From Stygiolobus caldivivus (lineage in GTDB: Archaea; Thermoproteota; Thermoprotei_A; Sulfolobales; Sulfolobaceae): 64,000 nt of DNA. The stretch covers positions 1,798,001-1,862,000 of the forward strand of contig NZ_AP024597.1 of the NCBI RefSeq assembly GCF_019704315.1. The letters are read 5' to 3'. The notes under the pieces were generated by a model. It was not told the DNA's origin, did not search any database, and was given only the letters and a program-made list of their open reading frames with translations. Shown here in pieces: positions 8,528 to 18,625 of the stretch. The translations under genes and the position numbers were made by a program. Position 1 is the stretch's first letter, and each line of letters begins with the position of its first letter.

Positions 8528-10616
8528 TTTTCTCGCCTAGTTTAGGCCCTAATAACTGTTTTACTTTTTCGGGGTTCATAAGTATTTCCTCCGGTGTTTT
8601 TATACTGTGAGAGTAAAGAAGCCTTGCCCTTACTCTACCTATACCAGATACTCTTATTAGAGGTATGAGCTCTTCTTTCACCCCGTCCTTAACCCTTAGG
8701 TGTAATTTTTCCAGTATTTTTTCATGTTCTTCTAAGCCCAGCACTGAAGCTACATGATAGCCACTATAAGTTAGCCAGTCCATAGTGTCTGTAATTGCCC
8801 TTAAATCTCCCGATCCTATTCCGTACCTCCCTAATATCGTGTCTTCATCCACTTCTTCTATCCAGTCTCTCATTATAAACGCTACTTTAAGCGAAGATAA
8901 ATAGTTTGAGAGTTCGAATTCGTCATAGGGCTCTTCGATGAAAAGTTCACAATCTAATTCGTCCAAAATAACGTCTTCTTCAGCCTTACTTACGCTCACC
9001 AAAGGACCATCGGGAGTATACGCTAATAAATGGAAATAAGCTATTTCGCATCCTTTCTCGCTCTTTAGTAAGGCGTCTTTTATAGTGACCGCCGTGAACG
9101 GGTTGAGGTATAAGTCCGATATGCGTCTTCCAAACCTAGTTAAAACCAAGTAATCGTCTTTTTGTCCAATAAAGTCGTTGCTCATTAACCAACTTATCGC
9201 TTGCTTGTAATATTTCTTAGCTAATTCCTTAGGGAGTAATGTATCTTGGACATAACTGCTTAACGTTTTTTCTGTAACACCTTGCTCAGAGGATATAATA
9301 CTGAGGATAAAGGAATAGAATGCGCTTTCTGAGCCTAGCTTAGACTCTAATGGTTCTACATCTGAATTTAAGTATTTCTGCGTTATCTTCTCGACTTCGC
9401 TCTTAGACCTCACAATCACTACCGATTCACCGTATTCGTCGAAACCAGGTCTTCCGGCCCTACCGCTCATCTGTTTATATTCCATCACAGGGATGTATTC
9501 CGTAAACCCTATAACTTTCCTATTAAACCTGTGAATATCGCCTATAACTACTGCCCTAGCGGGTAAATTCACACCCGCAGCTAGGGTAGGGGTAGCAACT
9601 ATTACTTTTATTATCCTCTCTCGGAAGGCTCCTTCTATAATGTCCCTTAACCCTTTAGAGAGGCCTGCATGATGATATGCGACTCCTTTCAGGATGAGAT
9701 TGTATAAAGACTCTTTTTCGTTACTCCCCGCGTCTTCAACTTCCTTTACTTTTTGAGCCACTTCGTGGAGTTTTTTATTGTCTAATTTTACTAATGACAT
9801 ATACTGTGAAATTTTAACCGCAGTAGATTCAGCATACTTCCTTGAAGACCTAAAGACCAGAACTTGACCGTCTCTACTTACAGTGTCTAAAGTATAAGCT
9901 ACTATGGGACACTCTCCATATACTTTTTTACTGGAGCCATCCTTATACAAGACTATAAAATCCTTCTTTTTGTTACTTGTATACAAGACTCCCTCTTTAA
10001 GAGGTACCGGTCTCCAGTTAGTAGCAACTACGTCTGCCTTTAGCCACTTCGCCACTTTATCATAGTTGCCTATTGTAGCGCTTAATGCAAGGACTATACC
10101 TCTTCTCTTTGCCCTAACAGCAACGCTTTCTACCACCGGTCCCCTCTCTGTATCGTTCATGTAATGGAACTCGTCTAGTACAAAATAATCGACTTCCTTA
10201 AGCCATGAAGAGTTATGCCTCCATAAAGAGTCAAGTTTCTCGTAGGTAGCAACAATTATATCGTAGTCTTTTAACCAATAGTCATCAGTATCATAATCCC
10301 CGCTTGTCATTGCGACTTTCAGTCCTAGCTGTTCCCAGTCCTTAAAAGTGGCATATTTTTCGTTCGTCAGAGCCCTGAGAGGTGTGACGTACACCGCTTT
10401 TCCGCCTTTATTGAGTAAGTGGCTTACCATTCCTAGTTCCGCCATTAATGTCTTCCCTGACGCGGTAGGCGATACAATGAGTAATGGTTTATCTTCTAGT
10501 AATCCTTTCTCAACTGCTTCAGATTGAGGTGGATTTAACCTTTGGATACCTCTATTTTTAAGTATATCTTTTATCCTCTGGTCTACTGGTAACGAATCAA
10601 CGTTGATGCATCCCAT
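8496..10616 (-). CDS. hel308: Hel308/Hjm-type Ski2-like DNA helicase
   Basis: A 706-residue superfamily 2 helicase that remodels stalled forks in archaea (family knowledge). Motifs run in order: [12 protein letters not shown] (Q motif), Walker A SPTASGKT (about 49-56), [11 protein letters not shown] (Ia), DEFHYMND (DExH, about 147), LSATIGN (III), [13 protein letters not shown] (V), and [17 protein letters not shown] (VI). The C-terminus holds the winged-helix and ratchet domains and a helix-hairpin-helix-like [15 protein letters not shown]. The length matches the family. The gene is monocistronic apart from the small overlapping ORF. Confidence 0.96.
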   Translation of the reverse strand: MGCINVDSLPVDQRIKDILKNRGIQRLNPPQSEAVEKGLLEDKPLLIVSPTASGKTLMAELGMVSHLLNKGGKAVYVTPLRALTNEKYATFKDWEQLGLKVAMTSGDYDTDDYWLKDYDIIVATYEKLDSLWRHNSSWLKEVDYFVLDEFHYMNDTERGPVVESVAVRAKRRGIVLALSATIGNYDKVAKWLKADVVATNWRPVPLKEGVLYTSNKKKDFIVLYKDGSSKKVYGECPIVAYTLDTVSRDGQVLVFRSSRKYAESTAVKISQYMSLVKLDNKKLHEVAQKVKEVEDAGSNEKESLYNLILKGVAYHHAGLSKGLRDIIEGAFRERIIKVIVATPTLAAGVNLPARAVVIGDIHRFNRKVIGFTEYIPVMEYKQMSGRAGRPGFDEYGESVVIVRSKSEVEKITQKYLNSDVEPLESKLGSESAFYSFILSIISSEQGVTEKTLSSYVQDTLLPKELAKKYYKQAISWLMSNDFIGQKDDYLVLTRFGRRISDLYLNPFTAVTIKDALLKSEKGCEIAYFHLLAYTPDGPLVSVSKAEEDVILDELDCELFIEEPYDEFELSNYLSSLKVAFIMRDWIEEVDEDTILGRYGIGSGDLRAITDTMDWLTYSGYHVASVLGLEEHEKILEKLHLRVKDGVKEELIPLIRVSGIGRVRARLLYSHSIKTPEEILMNPEKVKQLLGPKLGEKIVREAARAIT

Positions 10617-10813
10617 CTTTAAAATTTAATTATTTATCCCAAAACCCATTTTAAGCATTTTTGCGACTAACTAAGCCAGTGGTACTTGGTTTTTTCACGC
10701 TTTCTCTACGTTTGGTCTAGCTAATAACCCGATAAGGTTTATCTATCACTATAAAAAGATTACTAGCCTCTTTTACTTGGAAAGATTTTTCTGAATAAAA
10801 GAAATAGGGAATT

Positions 10814-11029
10814 ATGATTCCTATGAACGGCGTCAAAAAGTTAGACGAAATTACGTATGAACTTGAATTCAATAGCGTTAAAACAATTTCTTTCAAGTTA
10901 GATGAAGATTTCCTCAGAGAAATAGATGAAATGGTAAAAATTATGGGATATAGTAATAGAAGCGACTTAATTAGAGATGCAATAATAGCATATATTAGGG
11001 AGCTAGAAGCAAAGCATGTTAATGAATAG
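10814..11029 (+). CDS. Ribbon-helix-helix (CopG/NikR-like) DNA-binding protein
   Basis: A 71-residue protein whose central part reads TISFKLDEDFLREIDEMVKIMGYSNRSDLIRDAIIAYI, a textbook RHH fold: a beta strand for the major groove (about residues 24-29), then two helices with the SNRSDLIRDAI turn. It lacks a C-terminal metal-binding ACT domain, so it is CopG-type rather than full NikR. Its last codons overlap the phosphate transporter start by 8-14 bp. Control of phosphate uptake or autoregulation is a contextual guess. Confidence 0.85.
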   Translation: MIPMNGVKKLDEITYELEFNSVKTISFKLDEDFLREIDEMVKIMGYSNRSDLIRDAIIAYIRELEAKHVNE

Positions 11030-11996
11030 TTCAGTAGTGCTTGAATATTTTATATTCACAGTAGGTTTATTCTCGTCGTTTTTAGTGGGAGGAAATAACT
11101 CAGCGATAGCATTAGGCATTTTAGTATCTACTAACGTCTTGAGAAGAAAACTTTCCTACCTAGTTAACGCTATATCTCTCTTTATAGGTGCATCTATAGG
11201 GAGCGTAACCATGGAGTCAAGCATATACGGGCTGGTAAACTCTAGATATTTTATCCTTTTAGAGATTCTACTTTCTTCAATATTATTTTCATCAACTATA
11301 ACATTCTATTACTTAAATAAAATAGGAATTCCAGCATCGTTAAGCCAGATGATTTATCCTTCTACAGCTGGAGTAGTCCTAATTGCTAGAGGCGCTATAG
11401 GTTTCGACTGGGGTAAATTCGATTTTACTGTATTGTCTTGGTTACTTTCGCCAGTCATAGCGATCGTGACTTCACTCTCTATGTATTTCCTTCTGAGAAA
11501 GGCCCTAACGGGCGAAAAGAATTTTATAAAGGAGATAAGATATTATAAGTACGGTCTAATTGCCTCATCTATCTTTACTTCTTTCGTAACTGGAGCCAAT
11601 GCAATTGGTATAATTATTTCTGCTGGGCTAATAACTGAACCGTTCTACATTACTGCTCCACTTTACGCTCTTGCGGCTACTTTAGGAATCTATTTAAGCT
11701 CTAGAAAGACTGTAATCACAGTGGGCTTCAGAATAACCAGGTTAGGATATACTGCTGCGTCTTCAGCACTTATTGGAAGTGATATAATATCAGAAGTCTT
11801 CACCCTATTTGGGATCCCAATCTCTATAACCCAGACTATTATGGGGGGAATTATAGGGCTGAGCCTTAGAAGTTTTGGTTATGATGTGGAGAAACAGTTA
11901 AAGCAAATAGCTAAGGGATGGATAGTTTCACCTATACTAGCCATAATTGTAAGCCTAGCTGCTTATGGAGTTTTACGGAGTATATTAGGACTTTAG
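11016..11996 (+). CDS. PiT-family inorganic phosphate permease
   Basis: A membrane protein of 326 residues with about 9-10 hydrophobic segments. The duplicated PiT signature is seen as GGNNSAIALGILVSTN (about residues 24-39) and TGANAIGIIISAGL (about 190-203). The family imports phosphate, usually with a cation. The start is ATG 11016 or ATG 11022, both overlapping the RHH gene. It converges on and overlaps by 12 bp a DUF47/PhoU-like gene, the classic PiT partner, which supports the assignment. Confidence 0.9.
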   Translation: MLMNSSVVLEYFIFTVGLFSSFLVGGNNSAIALGILVSTNVLRRKLSYLVNAISLFIGASIGSVTMESSIYGLVNSRYFILLEILLSSILFSSTITFYYLNKIGIPASLSQMIYPSTAGVVLIARGAIGFDWGKFDFTVLSWLLSPVIAIVTSLSMYFLLRKALTGEKNFIKEIRYYKYGLIASSIFTSFVTGANAIGIIISAGLITEPFYITAPLYALAATLGIYLSSRKTVITVGFRITRLGYTAASSALIGSDIISEVFTLFGIPISITQTIMGGIIGLSLRSFGYDVEKQLKQIAKGWIVSPILAIIVSLAAYGVLRSILGL

Positions 11997-12644
11997 AGTA
12001 GCATATAATACCTCTATGCTTAGCGTAGCATCTTCCATGAAATCCAGGATATCATCTAAGAAGAAAATTACATCTCTCATTTGAAGTATTGTTATTAAAT
12101 CTATGTCCTTTTCCATAGAGTAGAGCTTTGAAATGAGCATATCCTTTAGTTCGTCTCCGCTTCTTTCTAGCATCTGAATTTCCTTTCCGACTTTTAGTGC
12201 TTCGTTGATATCACTTGATAACTTTGATAGCATCTCAACTAGACGTTCTGAGGCTTCATTTATTGTAGATAGGTAAGCTAATATACTTTCTCTCATACTG
12301 ACTAAGCATTTTTCCGCTGGTTTTCTGGACGATATAGCTCTCCCCGAATCTTTAATAGCAGAGCTTGTTTGATATAGGGATTGTGTAAGCATGACCATAG
12401 CTTCTTTGAAATCTGGTAAAAACGCTCCACCGTAAATTATCGATAGAGTTTCTTCCCTAGACATAGCTATCCTTTCTGTTATACTCTTAATTTTAATTAG
12501 ACTGGAGTTAATCATATCGTCTTCATTGTTTAAAGCTCCTATAAACAGTTGTTTAAGACTATCACAAGCTGTTTTTAGATCCTCTCCCATTTTCACTAAT
12601 TTGCTGAATAGTTCTTCTTCTTTATTTAATTTAAACTTAATCAT
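11985..12644 (-). CDS. DUF47/PhoU-like phosphate transport regulator
   Basis: An all-helical 219-residue protein of the PhoU-like DUF47 family, usually encoded beside PiT permeases. PhoU-type features are the repeated acidic helix segments, for instance LERSGDELKDMLISKLYSME (about 155-174) and MRDVIFFLDDILDFMEDA near the C-terminus, where acidic residues can bind metal. It is convergent with the permease and overlaps its 3' end. The likely role is modulation of phosphate uptake; this rests on family and context. Confidence 0.85.
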   Translation of the reverse strand: MIKFKLNKEEELFSKLVKMGEDLKTACDSLKQLFIGALNNEDDMINSSLIKIKSITERIAMSREETLSIIYGGAFLPDFKEAMVMLTQSLYQTSSAIKDSGRAISSRKPAEKCLVSMRESILAYLSTINEASERLVEMLSKLSSDINEALKVGKEIQMLERSGDELKDMLISKLYSMEKDIDLITILQMRDVIFFLDDILDFMEDATLSIEVLYATLKS

Positions 12645-12697
12645 TTAGTCTAACTCATGCGGTCAAGTTAAAAAATTACTTTAAAATATCTTAACGT

Positions 12698-13822
12698 TTA
12701 CCTACTGTCTAAGGGTATATATTTTCTACCTACCTCTCCTTTGTAATAAGCCTTAGGCCTAATTATCTTGTTGTCTTTTACGTACTCTAAAATATGGGCT
12801 ATCCAACCTGTAACTCTGGCAGATGCAAATACTGTTGGAAAGAACTCAGGCTCAAACCCCAGTGAATAAAAGACTATACTGGAGTAGAAATCTACGTTAG
12901 GATAAATACCCCTTGAACCCAGATATTTAATACCGATTTCCTCAACTTTTTCAGCAATGTCATACAGTTTCTTTATCTCTCCGCCCTTTTTTTCAGCTAA
13001 TAACTTAGCATATGTTTTCAGTATCCTCGCCCTAGGGTCATAAGTCTTGTATACTCTATGCCCGAAACCCATTATTCTTTGTTTGTTTGAAAGTTTAGTT
13101 AGGATATACTTTTCCACGTTATCTACGTCACCTATTTCTCTGAACATCTTTAGCGCCTCATAATTTGCACCGCCATGCAAAGGGCCTTTTAATGCCGAGA
13201 TCCCTGCTATTATAGATGAATATAGATCAGATAACGTAGACGCTACTACTAAAGACGCGAATGTCGATGCATTCATTTCATGATCCATATGCAAGATCAT
13301 TGCAACGTCCATTGCCTTAGACTCCTCTTCGCTAGGTTTAGAACCGTTTACCATATAAAGGAAATTAGAGGCATGAGATAATTCTGGATCTGGCTCGACC
13401 GGTTCCAGATCCCTCTTTAACCTAATATAATAAGCAACTATTGTGGGGAACTTAGAAATTAAATTAACTATACTTTGATCAGATATAGAGTAAACATGAG
13501 TGTTTTCTTCTAAGCCCATGATACTCACAGCAGTCCTTAACACGTCCATCGGATTCGCATCTTTCTTAACGCTCTTTAGGAATTCCCTTAATCCATTAGA
13601 GATAGATCTAGATTCTTTTAAGGACCTTACGAAGTTTTCATATTCAAATATATTCGGAAGTTTCCCATATAATATGAGATAACTAGTCTCTTCAAAATTG
13701 GAGAACTCTGCTAGGTCATAAATTGAATATCCTCTATAATATAATCTTCCTAACTCACCGTCTATATACGTAATTTCGGTTTCCTTCACATAAACGTCTT
13801 CAAGCCCCTTCTTTATCTCCAT
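12698..13822 (-). CDS. gltA: Citrate synthase
   Basis: Condenses acetyl-CoA with oxaloacetate, entering the oxidative TCA cycle. The catalytic elements are visible: His in GPLHGGANYEALKMF (about residue 215), His in GFGHRVYKTYDPRARIL (about 255), and the Asp in PNVDFYSS (about 310). The length of 374 aa is that of archaeal dimeric citrate synthases. Its ATG lies inside the end of the DUF763 gene (23-bp overlap), so the two are co-transcribed. Confidence 0.95.
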   Translation of the reverse strand: MEIKKGLEDVYVKETEITYIDGELGRLYYRGYSIYDLAEFSNFEETSYLILYGKLPNIFEYENFVRSLKESRSISNGLREFLKSVKKDANPMDVLRTAVSIMGLEENTHVYSISDQSIVNLISKFPTIVAYYIRLKRDLEPVEPDPELSHASNFLYMVNGSKPSEEESKAMDVAMILHMDHEMNASTFASLVVASTLSDLYSSIIAGISALKGPLHGGANYEALKMFREIGDVDNVEKYILTKLSNKQRIMGFGHRVYKTYDPRARILKTYAKLLAEKKGGEIKKLYDIAEKVEEIGIKYLGSRGIYPNVDFYSSIVFYSLGFEPEFFPTVFASARVTGWIAHILEYVKDNKIIRPKAYYKGEVGRKYIPLDSR

Positions 13823-14945
13823 ATTTAGCCAACTCCTTTAATTTAGTTAAAGCAAACTCTTTATCTTTCTTTTCCACTTTTATTTTTTCAATAATATCTT
13901 CTAACGTATAAATTACCTCGTATGCGACCTTTCTATTGACCGGGAATGGCACTCCGTCCTTTCCGCCTATTGCATAAGCGTACTTGAACGGCTCATAAGG
14001 GAAGTTAACTGGGTCTTCGTAAGAAGGCGGTTCATTATATATTAAATCCGCAACCAGATAAAGTGCCCTAGCCGTAGAAGGGCCTAGTCCGCTTAACAGC
14101 ATTTCTTCTATGTTATTTGGGCTATTATCATATATGACCTCCAAGACATTCTTTACTTTCCTTAAATCGTTTGGCCTCATATAAATTGCCTTAATTTGAT
14201 CAGATATTTTAATATTAAAAGCATGAGAAAATAGAGTGGTCTGACCTCTTATTAATTTTTGTGCAAGTTCTATTTGTGAAATGACCTTTGAAGGCTTTTC
14301 TCTAGCTAGGTCTAAGACGACTTTTCTCGTATTTTCCTTCTCCTTTTTTACTGCATTAATAGCTATATCCTGCTTCACCCCTGCTATACCTCGGTGTGGT
14401 TCTATTGAAAACCTTTCAACTTCAAACCAATGATATCTCCTTGCATACCTTGTCTTCAAATTCATTCCCTGCTGTATAACGGCCCACTTCCCGTTCTTCG
14501 TGACTAACATCGAATGGTGGTACAGAGTATGGCCGTCTTGTACTAGCACGCTATCTACTTTAGCTACTAGCCTGCTCGCTCTTTCTAGTTTCTCTACATC
14601 TAGATTCATATTTTTCCCTAAAGCCTTTAACTCTTCAGGTACTTTGAGCGCGTTTTTACCTTTACCGCCTAAGACTACAAAACCTTCCTCATTTATACTG
14701 ACAACTTCTTTAAGTATACCTAGGGTCACGGTGGTAGAACCTGAAGAGTCCCAGTCCATACCAATAACATTATTAAATGCTTGAAACCATAAAGGATTAG
14801 ATAACCTTTCTAGGACTTTATCTTCTCCCCATTCTATAATCATCACATCAATTATAGCCTTGGATAACCTTTTCATTATAGAAGCTAACCAAGGCGGTAC
14901 TTTTCCCTCATGGAGAGGTAAATCAGCGATACCCTCAAGTTTCAC
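13800..14945 (-). CDS. DUF763 family protein
   Basis: A 381-residue soluble protein beginning MKLEGIADLPLHEGKVPPWL, the characteristic N-terminus of DUF763, a family of archaea and some thermophilic bacteria without a settled function. Other conserved-looking stretches are LVQDGHTLYHHSMLV and QQGMN.KTRYARRYHW near the middle, and LLSGLGPSTARALYLVADLI, which resembles a helix-hairpin-helix nucleic-acid-binding motif. It is upstream of and overlaps citrate synthase. Any nucleic-acid role is inference from the HhH-like segment. Confidence 0.8.
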   Translation of the reverse strand: MKLEGIADLPLHEGKVPPWLASIMKRLSKAIIDVMIIEWGEDKVLERLSNPLWFQAFNNVIGMDWDSSGSTTVTLGILKEVVSINEEGFVVLGGKGKNALKVPEELKALGKNMNLDVEKLERASRLVAKVDSVLVQDGHTLYHHSMLVTKNGKWAVIQQGMNLKTRYARRYHWFEVERFSIEPHRGIAGVKQDIAINAVKKEKENTRKVVLDLAREKPSKVISQIELAQKLIRGQTTLFSHAFNIKISDQIKAIYMRPNDLRKVKNVLEVIYDNSPNNIEEMLLSGLGPSTARALYLVADLIYNEPPSYEDPVNFPYEPFKYAYAIGGKDGVPFPVNRKVAYEVIYTLEDIIEKIKVEKKDKEFALTKLKELAKYGDKEGA

Positions 14946-14981
14946 AATACTTTTCTATTTGTTAGGAGTAAATATAAATTA

Positions 14982-15662
14982 ATGCTAATAGCTGCCACTT
15001 CGGATCTGCATTCACCGAAATACCTTACACAATTCTTTGCCTCCTTTAGCAAAATTAGAGAACTTGAAATATCACTATTTCTCCTTGCAGGCGACTTATG
15101 TGAACGGGGTGAATATAAACATTTTACGCCCATATACGATATGCTAAAGAAGTACACCACTGTTGCAGTTTTTGGAAATGAAGATTTCACAGATAAAAGA
15201 GAGTATTATAAGAAATTTTTTAATGAAATAAGATGGTTAGAAGATGAAAAATTAACATTAGAAGCACAAAATTTGGAAATAGATATAATAGGGAGCGAGG
15301 GAGTTTTAGAAAAACCTACGAATTGGCAGAAACTCCACGGGATTACTGAAGAGATATATGAGAAAAGGAGAGAAAAAATAGAAAAATTATTATGTGAAGC
15401 TAGAGGAGATATAAAGATTTTGCTAACTCACTATGCATCTACATTTAAAACAGTTTTTGGCGAAAGAAAAAGTATCTACCCAAATTTAGGTTATAGAATA
15501 TTAGAAACCACTGAGTGCAGTCCTGATTTAGCTATTCACGGGCATGCCCATTATGCTAAAGCTACTTACGGCGAAATTGGGAAAACACGAGTATATAACG
15601 TAGCATTTCCAGCTAATAAAAAAATAGTTATAATAGATTTAGACCCTTTGATCAGGAGGTAA
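14982..15662 (+). CDS. Calcineurin-like metallophosphoesterase
   Basis: A 226-residue hydrolase of the calcineurin-like fold. Metal-binding motifs appear in order: SDLHSP (residues 7-12), LAGDLCERGEY (about 37), FGNED in place of the usual GNHD (about 67), LLTHY (about 146), and HGHAHY (about 186). The divalent metal centre is thus complete apart from the His-to-Glu change in GNHD. Substrate is unknown; relatives cleave phosphodiesters or cyclic nucleotides. It overlaps the convergent peroxiredoxin gene by 24 bp. Confidence 0.88.
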   Translation: MLIAATSDLHSPKYLTQFFASFSKIRELEISLFLLAGDLCERGEYKHFTPIYDMLKKYTTVAVFGNEDFTDKREYYKKFFNEIRWLEDEKLTLEAQNLEIDIIGSEGVLEKPTNWQKLHGITEEIYEKRREKIEKLLCEARGDIKILLTHYASTFKTVFGERKSIYPNLGYRILETTECSPDLAIHGHAHYAKATYGEIGKTRVYNVAFPANKKIVIIDLDPLIRR

Positions 15663-16286
15663 TTCTTCGTATTTCTTAAAGAGTAAGTACCATGCTTTTG
15701 CATTGGGTAACTTGACCCTCATTTCAGCCTCATCAAATACTGGTGGAGGAGGAACTATGACGTCTTGCCCAGGCTGCCAGTTAGCTGGTAAAACTACCTT
15801 AGCCTTATAGTTAACTATAGCTGCTTTAGTTATTCTTAATAATTCGTCAATATTCCTACCATACTCCAGCGGGTATTGGGCTACAAACCTTATTATACCA
15901 TCTGGAGATGCTAGAATTACAACCCTTATCGTTTGACCTGAGGCTTCGTCTAACGCATCTAGCATCCTTGCTAACTTCTTATCAGGGTCAGCTATTACCG
16001 GGAACGGAACTTTTACACCGTATCTCTGTTCAATATCCATTAGCCATTGTATATGGGAGTAAACACTGTCTACGCTCATTCCTATTAGTTCAACACCTAA
16101 TTTTTTGAACTCTTCATACTTCTGTGAGAACGCTACAAATTCTGTAGTACATACTGGAGTAAAGTCAGCTGGGTGTGCGAATAGGAATAGCCATTTTCCT
16201 TTTCCAAATACGTCCTTATAGAAGTCTATTGGACCTTTAGTAGTTAAAACTTGTGTATCAGGGAATTTCTGGTATAGTTTGACCAT
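15639..16286 (-). CDS. Peroxiredoxin, archaeal Prx6-type, single peroxidatic cysteine
   Basis: Reduces hydrogen and organic peroxides. The active site PADFTPVCTTEF (peroxidatic Cys about residue 46) is intact. This Cys is the only one in the 215 residues, so it is a 1-Cys enzyme like the 215-residue Bcp2 described from Sulfolobus solfataricus, and unlike relatives with resolving cysteines near the C-terminus. The long C-terminal extension (about 160-215) is typical of Prx6. The gene stands alone; a TATA-like run lies in the A/T-rich leader before 16286. Confidence 0.93.
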   Translation of the reverse strand: MVKLYQKFPDTQVLTTKGPIDFYKDVFGKGKWLFLFAHPADFTPVCTTEFVAFSQKYEEFKKLGVELIGMSVDSVYSHIQWLMDIEQRYGVKVPFPVIADPDKKLARMLDALDEASGQTIRVVILASPDGIIRFVAQYPLEYGRNIDELLRITKAAIVNYKAKVVLPANWQPGQDVIVPPPPVFDEAEMRVKLPNAKAWYLLFKKYEELPPDQRV

Positions 16287-16391
16287 TTAGAATCACTATA
16301 ATATAAGAGTTCCTTGAGTTTTTAAAGTATTTCTAATCAAAAGTAAAACGAAAAACCTTTTATTTTAATTGGAGATTATAAAAGTTTAGCT

Positions 16392-17369
16392 TTACATTGT
16401 TACGTTTCTCTTACCTTCATAGGGGGTAAACCCGGTTTCACTTATAACTTTTTCAACAATCTTTGACGCCCAATTCAACATAGGACTCCTGATCCCGAGC
16501 CTATTAAGGAGGAATCTCCAAAAAGGGGCTTTCAGTCCTGCCCCAGCTGCTAGAACGTGCCCGCCACCGCCTAATTTCTCAGCGAATTTTCTTACATCTA
16601 TGCTGTTACTTCTGAAAGATATAGCTTTTCCATTTACTGATGCATAAACTATAGCCCCATATCTGTTCATTAGAAATTGTGATGCATAACTTATATCTGG
16701 AGGGCCTCTCCATCTAACGGCTACTACTATTTTCTTACCTCCCACATCTAGCACTTTGACATATTTATGTAAGTTTTCATAACCCTTTAATTCTTTATCT
16801 ACCTGCTCTAGGAGTATCCTTTCAAACTCCTCATCCCATAATATCCCCTTGTAAAACTTCTGGATTAAATATTCTTTCCATTTATAGTCTTTATTATATT
16901 CTACTACACGCCTTAGTTTTTCGCCCATAGGGTCGTCATGAAGCCATATATCTACAGAGCAGTCTGCACTAGCCAGTTTCTTTGAGAACTCGTCTTCTGG
17001 GTTCATGTTCTTGTTTACTACACCTGCTCCACAAGTAGACGTGTCGTGGTATACCTTTATACCTACATCTTGAAGTTTTTTCTTCCACTCATCCTTCCAC
17101 ACGTGATGATCAAACCACTCTATTTCAGCTCCTTGACTCATTAGTTTTTTCAGGTTTTCTATTACACTATCCAAGGTAGAAGCGTTGAGCCCTATATCAG
17201 CGATCATAACCTTGTATACACCTCTTAGCTCTAGGTTCTTTAGCAAGTTATGAATCTTAGTAGGCTCTGTAAAGAATACTTTTTTAGGCAGTGAACCCAC
17301 AGCCCTAGCATATACTGCTGCAGATGCTGTACCGTCAAAATCGTTGTGGACTATAGCGTAATAATCCAT
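16392..17369 (-). CDS. DHH/DHHA1 family phosphoesterase
   Basis: A 325-residue member of the DHH superfamily (RecJ, NrnA, archaeal GAN-like proteins), which hydrolyses short RNA/DNA or cyclic dinucleotide products. Motifs: HNDFDGTASAAV near the N-terminus, ADIGLN (about 57), DHHVW (about 91) and the DHHA1 glycine motif GGGGHVLAAGAGL (about 268). Metal ligands are all present. It is followed upstream on the same strand by the isochorismatase-like gene 13 bp away, so the two probably share a transcript. The substrate is not determinable here. Confidence 0.9.
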   Translation of the reverse strand: MDYYAIVHNDFDGTASAAVYARAVGSLPKKVFFTEPTKIHNLLKNLELRGVYKVMIADIGLNASTLDSVIENLKKLMSQGAEIEWFDHHVWKDEWKKKLQDVGIKVYHDTSTCGAGVVNKNMNPEDEFSKKLASADCSVDIWLHDDPMGEKLRRVVEYNKDYKWKEYLIQKFYKGILWDEEFERILLEQVDKELKGYENLHKYVKVLDVGGKKIVVAVRWRGPPDISYASQFLMNRYGAIVYASVNGKAISFRSNSIDVRKFAEKLGGGGHVLAAGAGLKAPFWRFLLNRLGIRSPMLNWASKIVEKVISETGFTPYEGKRNVTM

Positions 17370-17382
17370 AGTCCATCATTCT

Positions 17383-17991
17383 TTACTTTCTAGTAATAAA
17401 CTTTATCCCGGCCGAGGTAGAGATCTTTCCTTTATACAGAAAATCCACTTGTCTTAAGGATGCGTAATAGTCGAAGTCTGTTAATGCTGAAATGCCGTCC
17501 TTAGCAACTACGACATTATACCACCTTAAAGCTGCACTACCTGCAGTATGTAGAACGCAAATATTAGCTACTGTACCAGTCATTATAACGTTCTTAATAC
17601 CTTTAACCCTTAGAATGTAATCTAGAGGGGTTTCGAAAAACGCATCATACCTATATTTTTTTATTATGAAGTCGTCTTTCTCCGGTCTTAATTCATCAAC
17701 TATTTCAGCTCCCCAAGTCCCCGCTAAAGCATGTTCTCCCCAAATCTTAAACTCTGGATCGTCTTTCATATGCCAATCTTGAGTGTAAATAATATAGGTA
17801 GAAGACTCTCTAGCCTTCTGAATTAATTTTTTGATTGCTGGTATAGTTTCTTCCGCTTTAGGAACGTATAGTTTACCTTCTCTCCTTACAAAATCATTCT
17901 GCATATCAACTATGACTAAAGCGGTTTTTGATGGTTCTAGCTCTATTTCTTTCTCCTCAGGAATATCAGGAGTTTCTAAAGTAACTTTCAC
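17383..17991 (-). CDS. Isochorismatase-like cysteine hydrolase, probable nicotinamidase
   Basis: A 202-residue hydrolase with the catalytic triad of the family: Asp in LVIVDMQNDF (about residue 29), Lys in FIIKKYRYDAFFETPL (about 113), and Cys in VANICVLHTAGSA (about 146). TQDWHMKDDPEF supplies the metal-site Asp/His residues expected in nicotinamidases. Such enzymes recycle nicotinamide to nicotinate, which would fit the NAD genes elsewhere in the window (nadM, nadB, nadC). Another amidase activity is possible. Confidence 0.82.
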   Translation of the reverse strand: MKVTLETPDIPEEKEIELEPSKTALVIVDMQNDFVRREGKLYVPKAEETIPAIKKLIQKARESSTYIIYTQDWHMKDDPEFKIWGEHALAGTWGAEIVDELRPEKDDFIIKKYRYDAFFETPLDYILRVKGIKNVIMTGTVANICVLHTAGSAALRWYNVVVAKDGISALTDFDYYASLRQVDFLYKGKISTSAGIKFITRK

Positions 17992-18025
17992 AAATTGATA
18001 CTCTCTCTGCCTCTTTTTTATTTTT

Positions 18026-18625
18026 TCAACTATTTTTTCCCTTAGCTTCTTTGGAGAGTTTATCCGCCAATTTTAGAATCTCTGGGTAACCTTTTCTTGC
18101 CAATACTTTTACGTCGTTAAGGTCCACTTTGTTACCTATGCTAAAATAAAATTTTCCTTTCTTTATACCTACTTTTTCACCGTGAGCTAATATGTAAATT
18201 TCTGAATCCTCCTTTACTTCTTCTCCAAATAACCTAGATTTTGCTACACCTATAGTTGGGATATCCAATAAAACACCTATAACTGTAGCTATCCCACTTT
18301 TTCTTGGATGAGCTAAGCCGTGCCCGTCTATTAAGGTCAGTTGACATTGGTCTTGATATTTTTCTAAAGCCTTAATCATTAGGGGAGCTTCTCGTATGAA
18401 TAAAAAGGTAGGAATATAGGGGAACTTAACCTCATCTATTACCACATTGTGGTCATACCCTTGCCCATCAAAATACACCGCAACAGCATATCCTTTATTC
18501 CCTTTATAAGCGACGTCGAGGGCACAGATTTTGTTAACGTTTTCTACTCCCAGATGGCTGATAACCACGTTTCGTGCAACCAAACTTTGAAACTTTACTA
18601 AAAAGTTCAAGAGTGGATCTTCCAC
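18026..18625 (-). CDS. nfi: Endonuclease V (deoxyinosine 3' endonuclease)
   Basis: Repairs deaminated adenine by nicking near deoxyinosine. Motifs: CALDVAYKG with the catalytic Asp (about residue 35), [27 protein letters not shown] (about 97-113) and [11 protein letters not shown] (about 124). The length of 199 aa is slightly short of bacterial Nfi but normal for archaea. Its 5' end overlaps the phosphatase gene upstream by 19 bp. Confidence 0.94.
   Translation of the reverse strand: MEDPLLNFLVKFQSLVARNVVISHLGVENVNKICALDVAYKGNKGYAVAVYFDGQGYDHNVVIDEVKFPYIPTFLFIREAPLMIKALEKYQDQCQLTLIDGHGLAHPRKSGIATVIGVLLDIPTIGVAKSRLFGEEVKEDSEIYILAHGEKVGIKKGKFYFSIGNKVDLNDVKVLARKGYPEILKLADKLSKEAKGKNS

Noticed and set aside
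14942-15190. Minus-strand ORF at the start of the phosphoesterase
   Set aside because: It overlaps the well-supported metallophosphoesterase (SDLHS, GD motifs) and has no family features.
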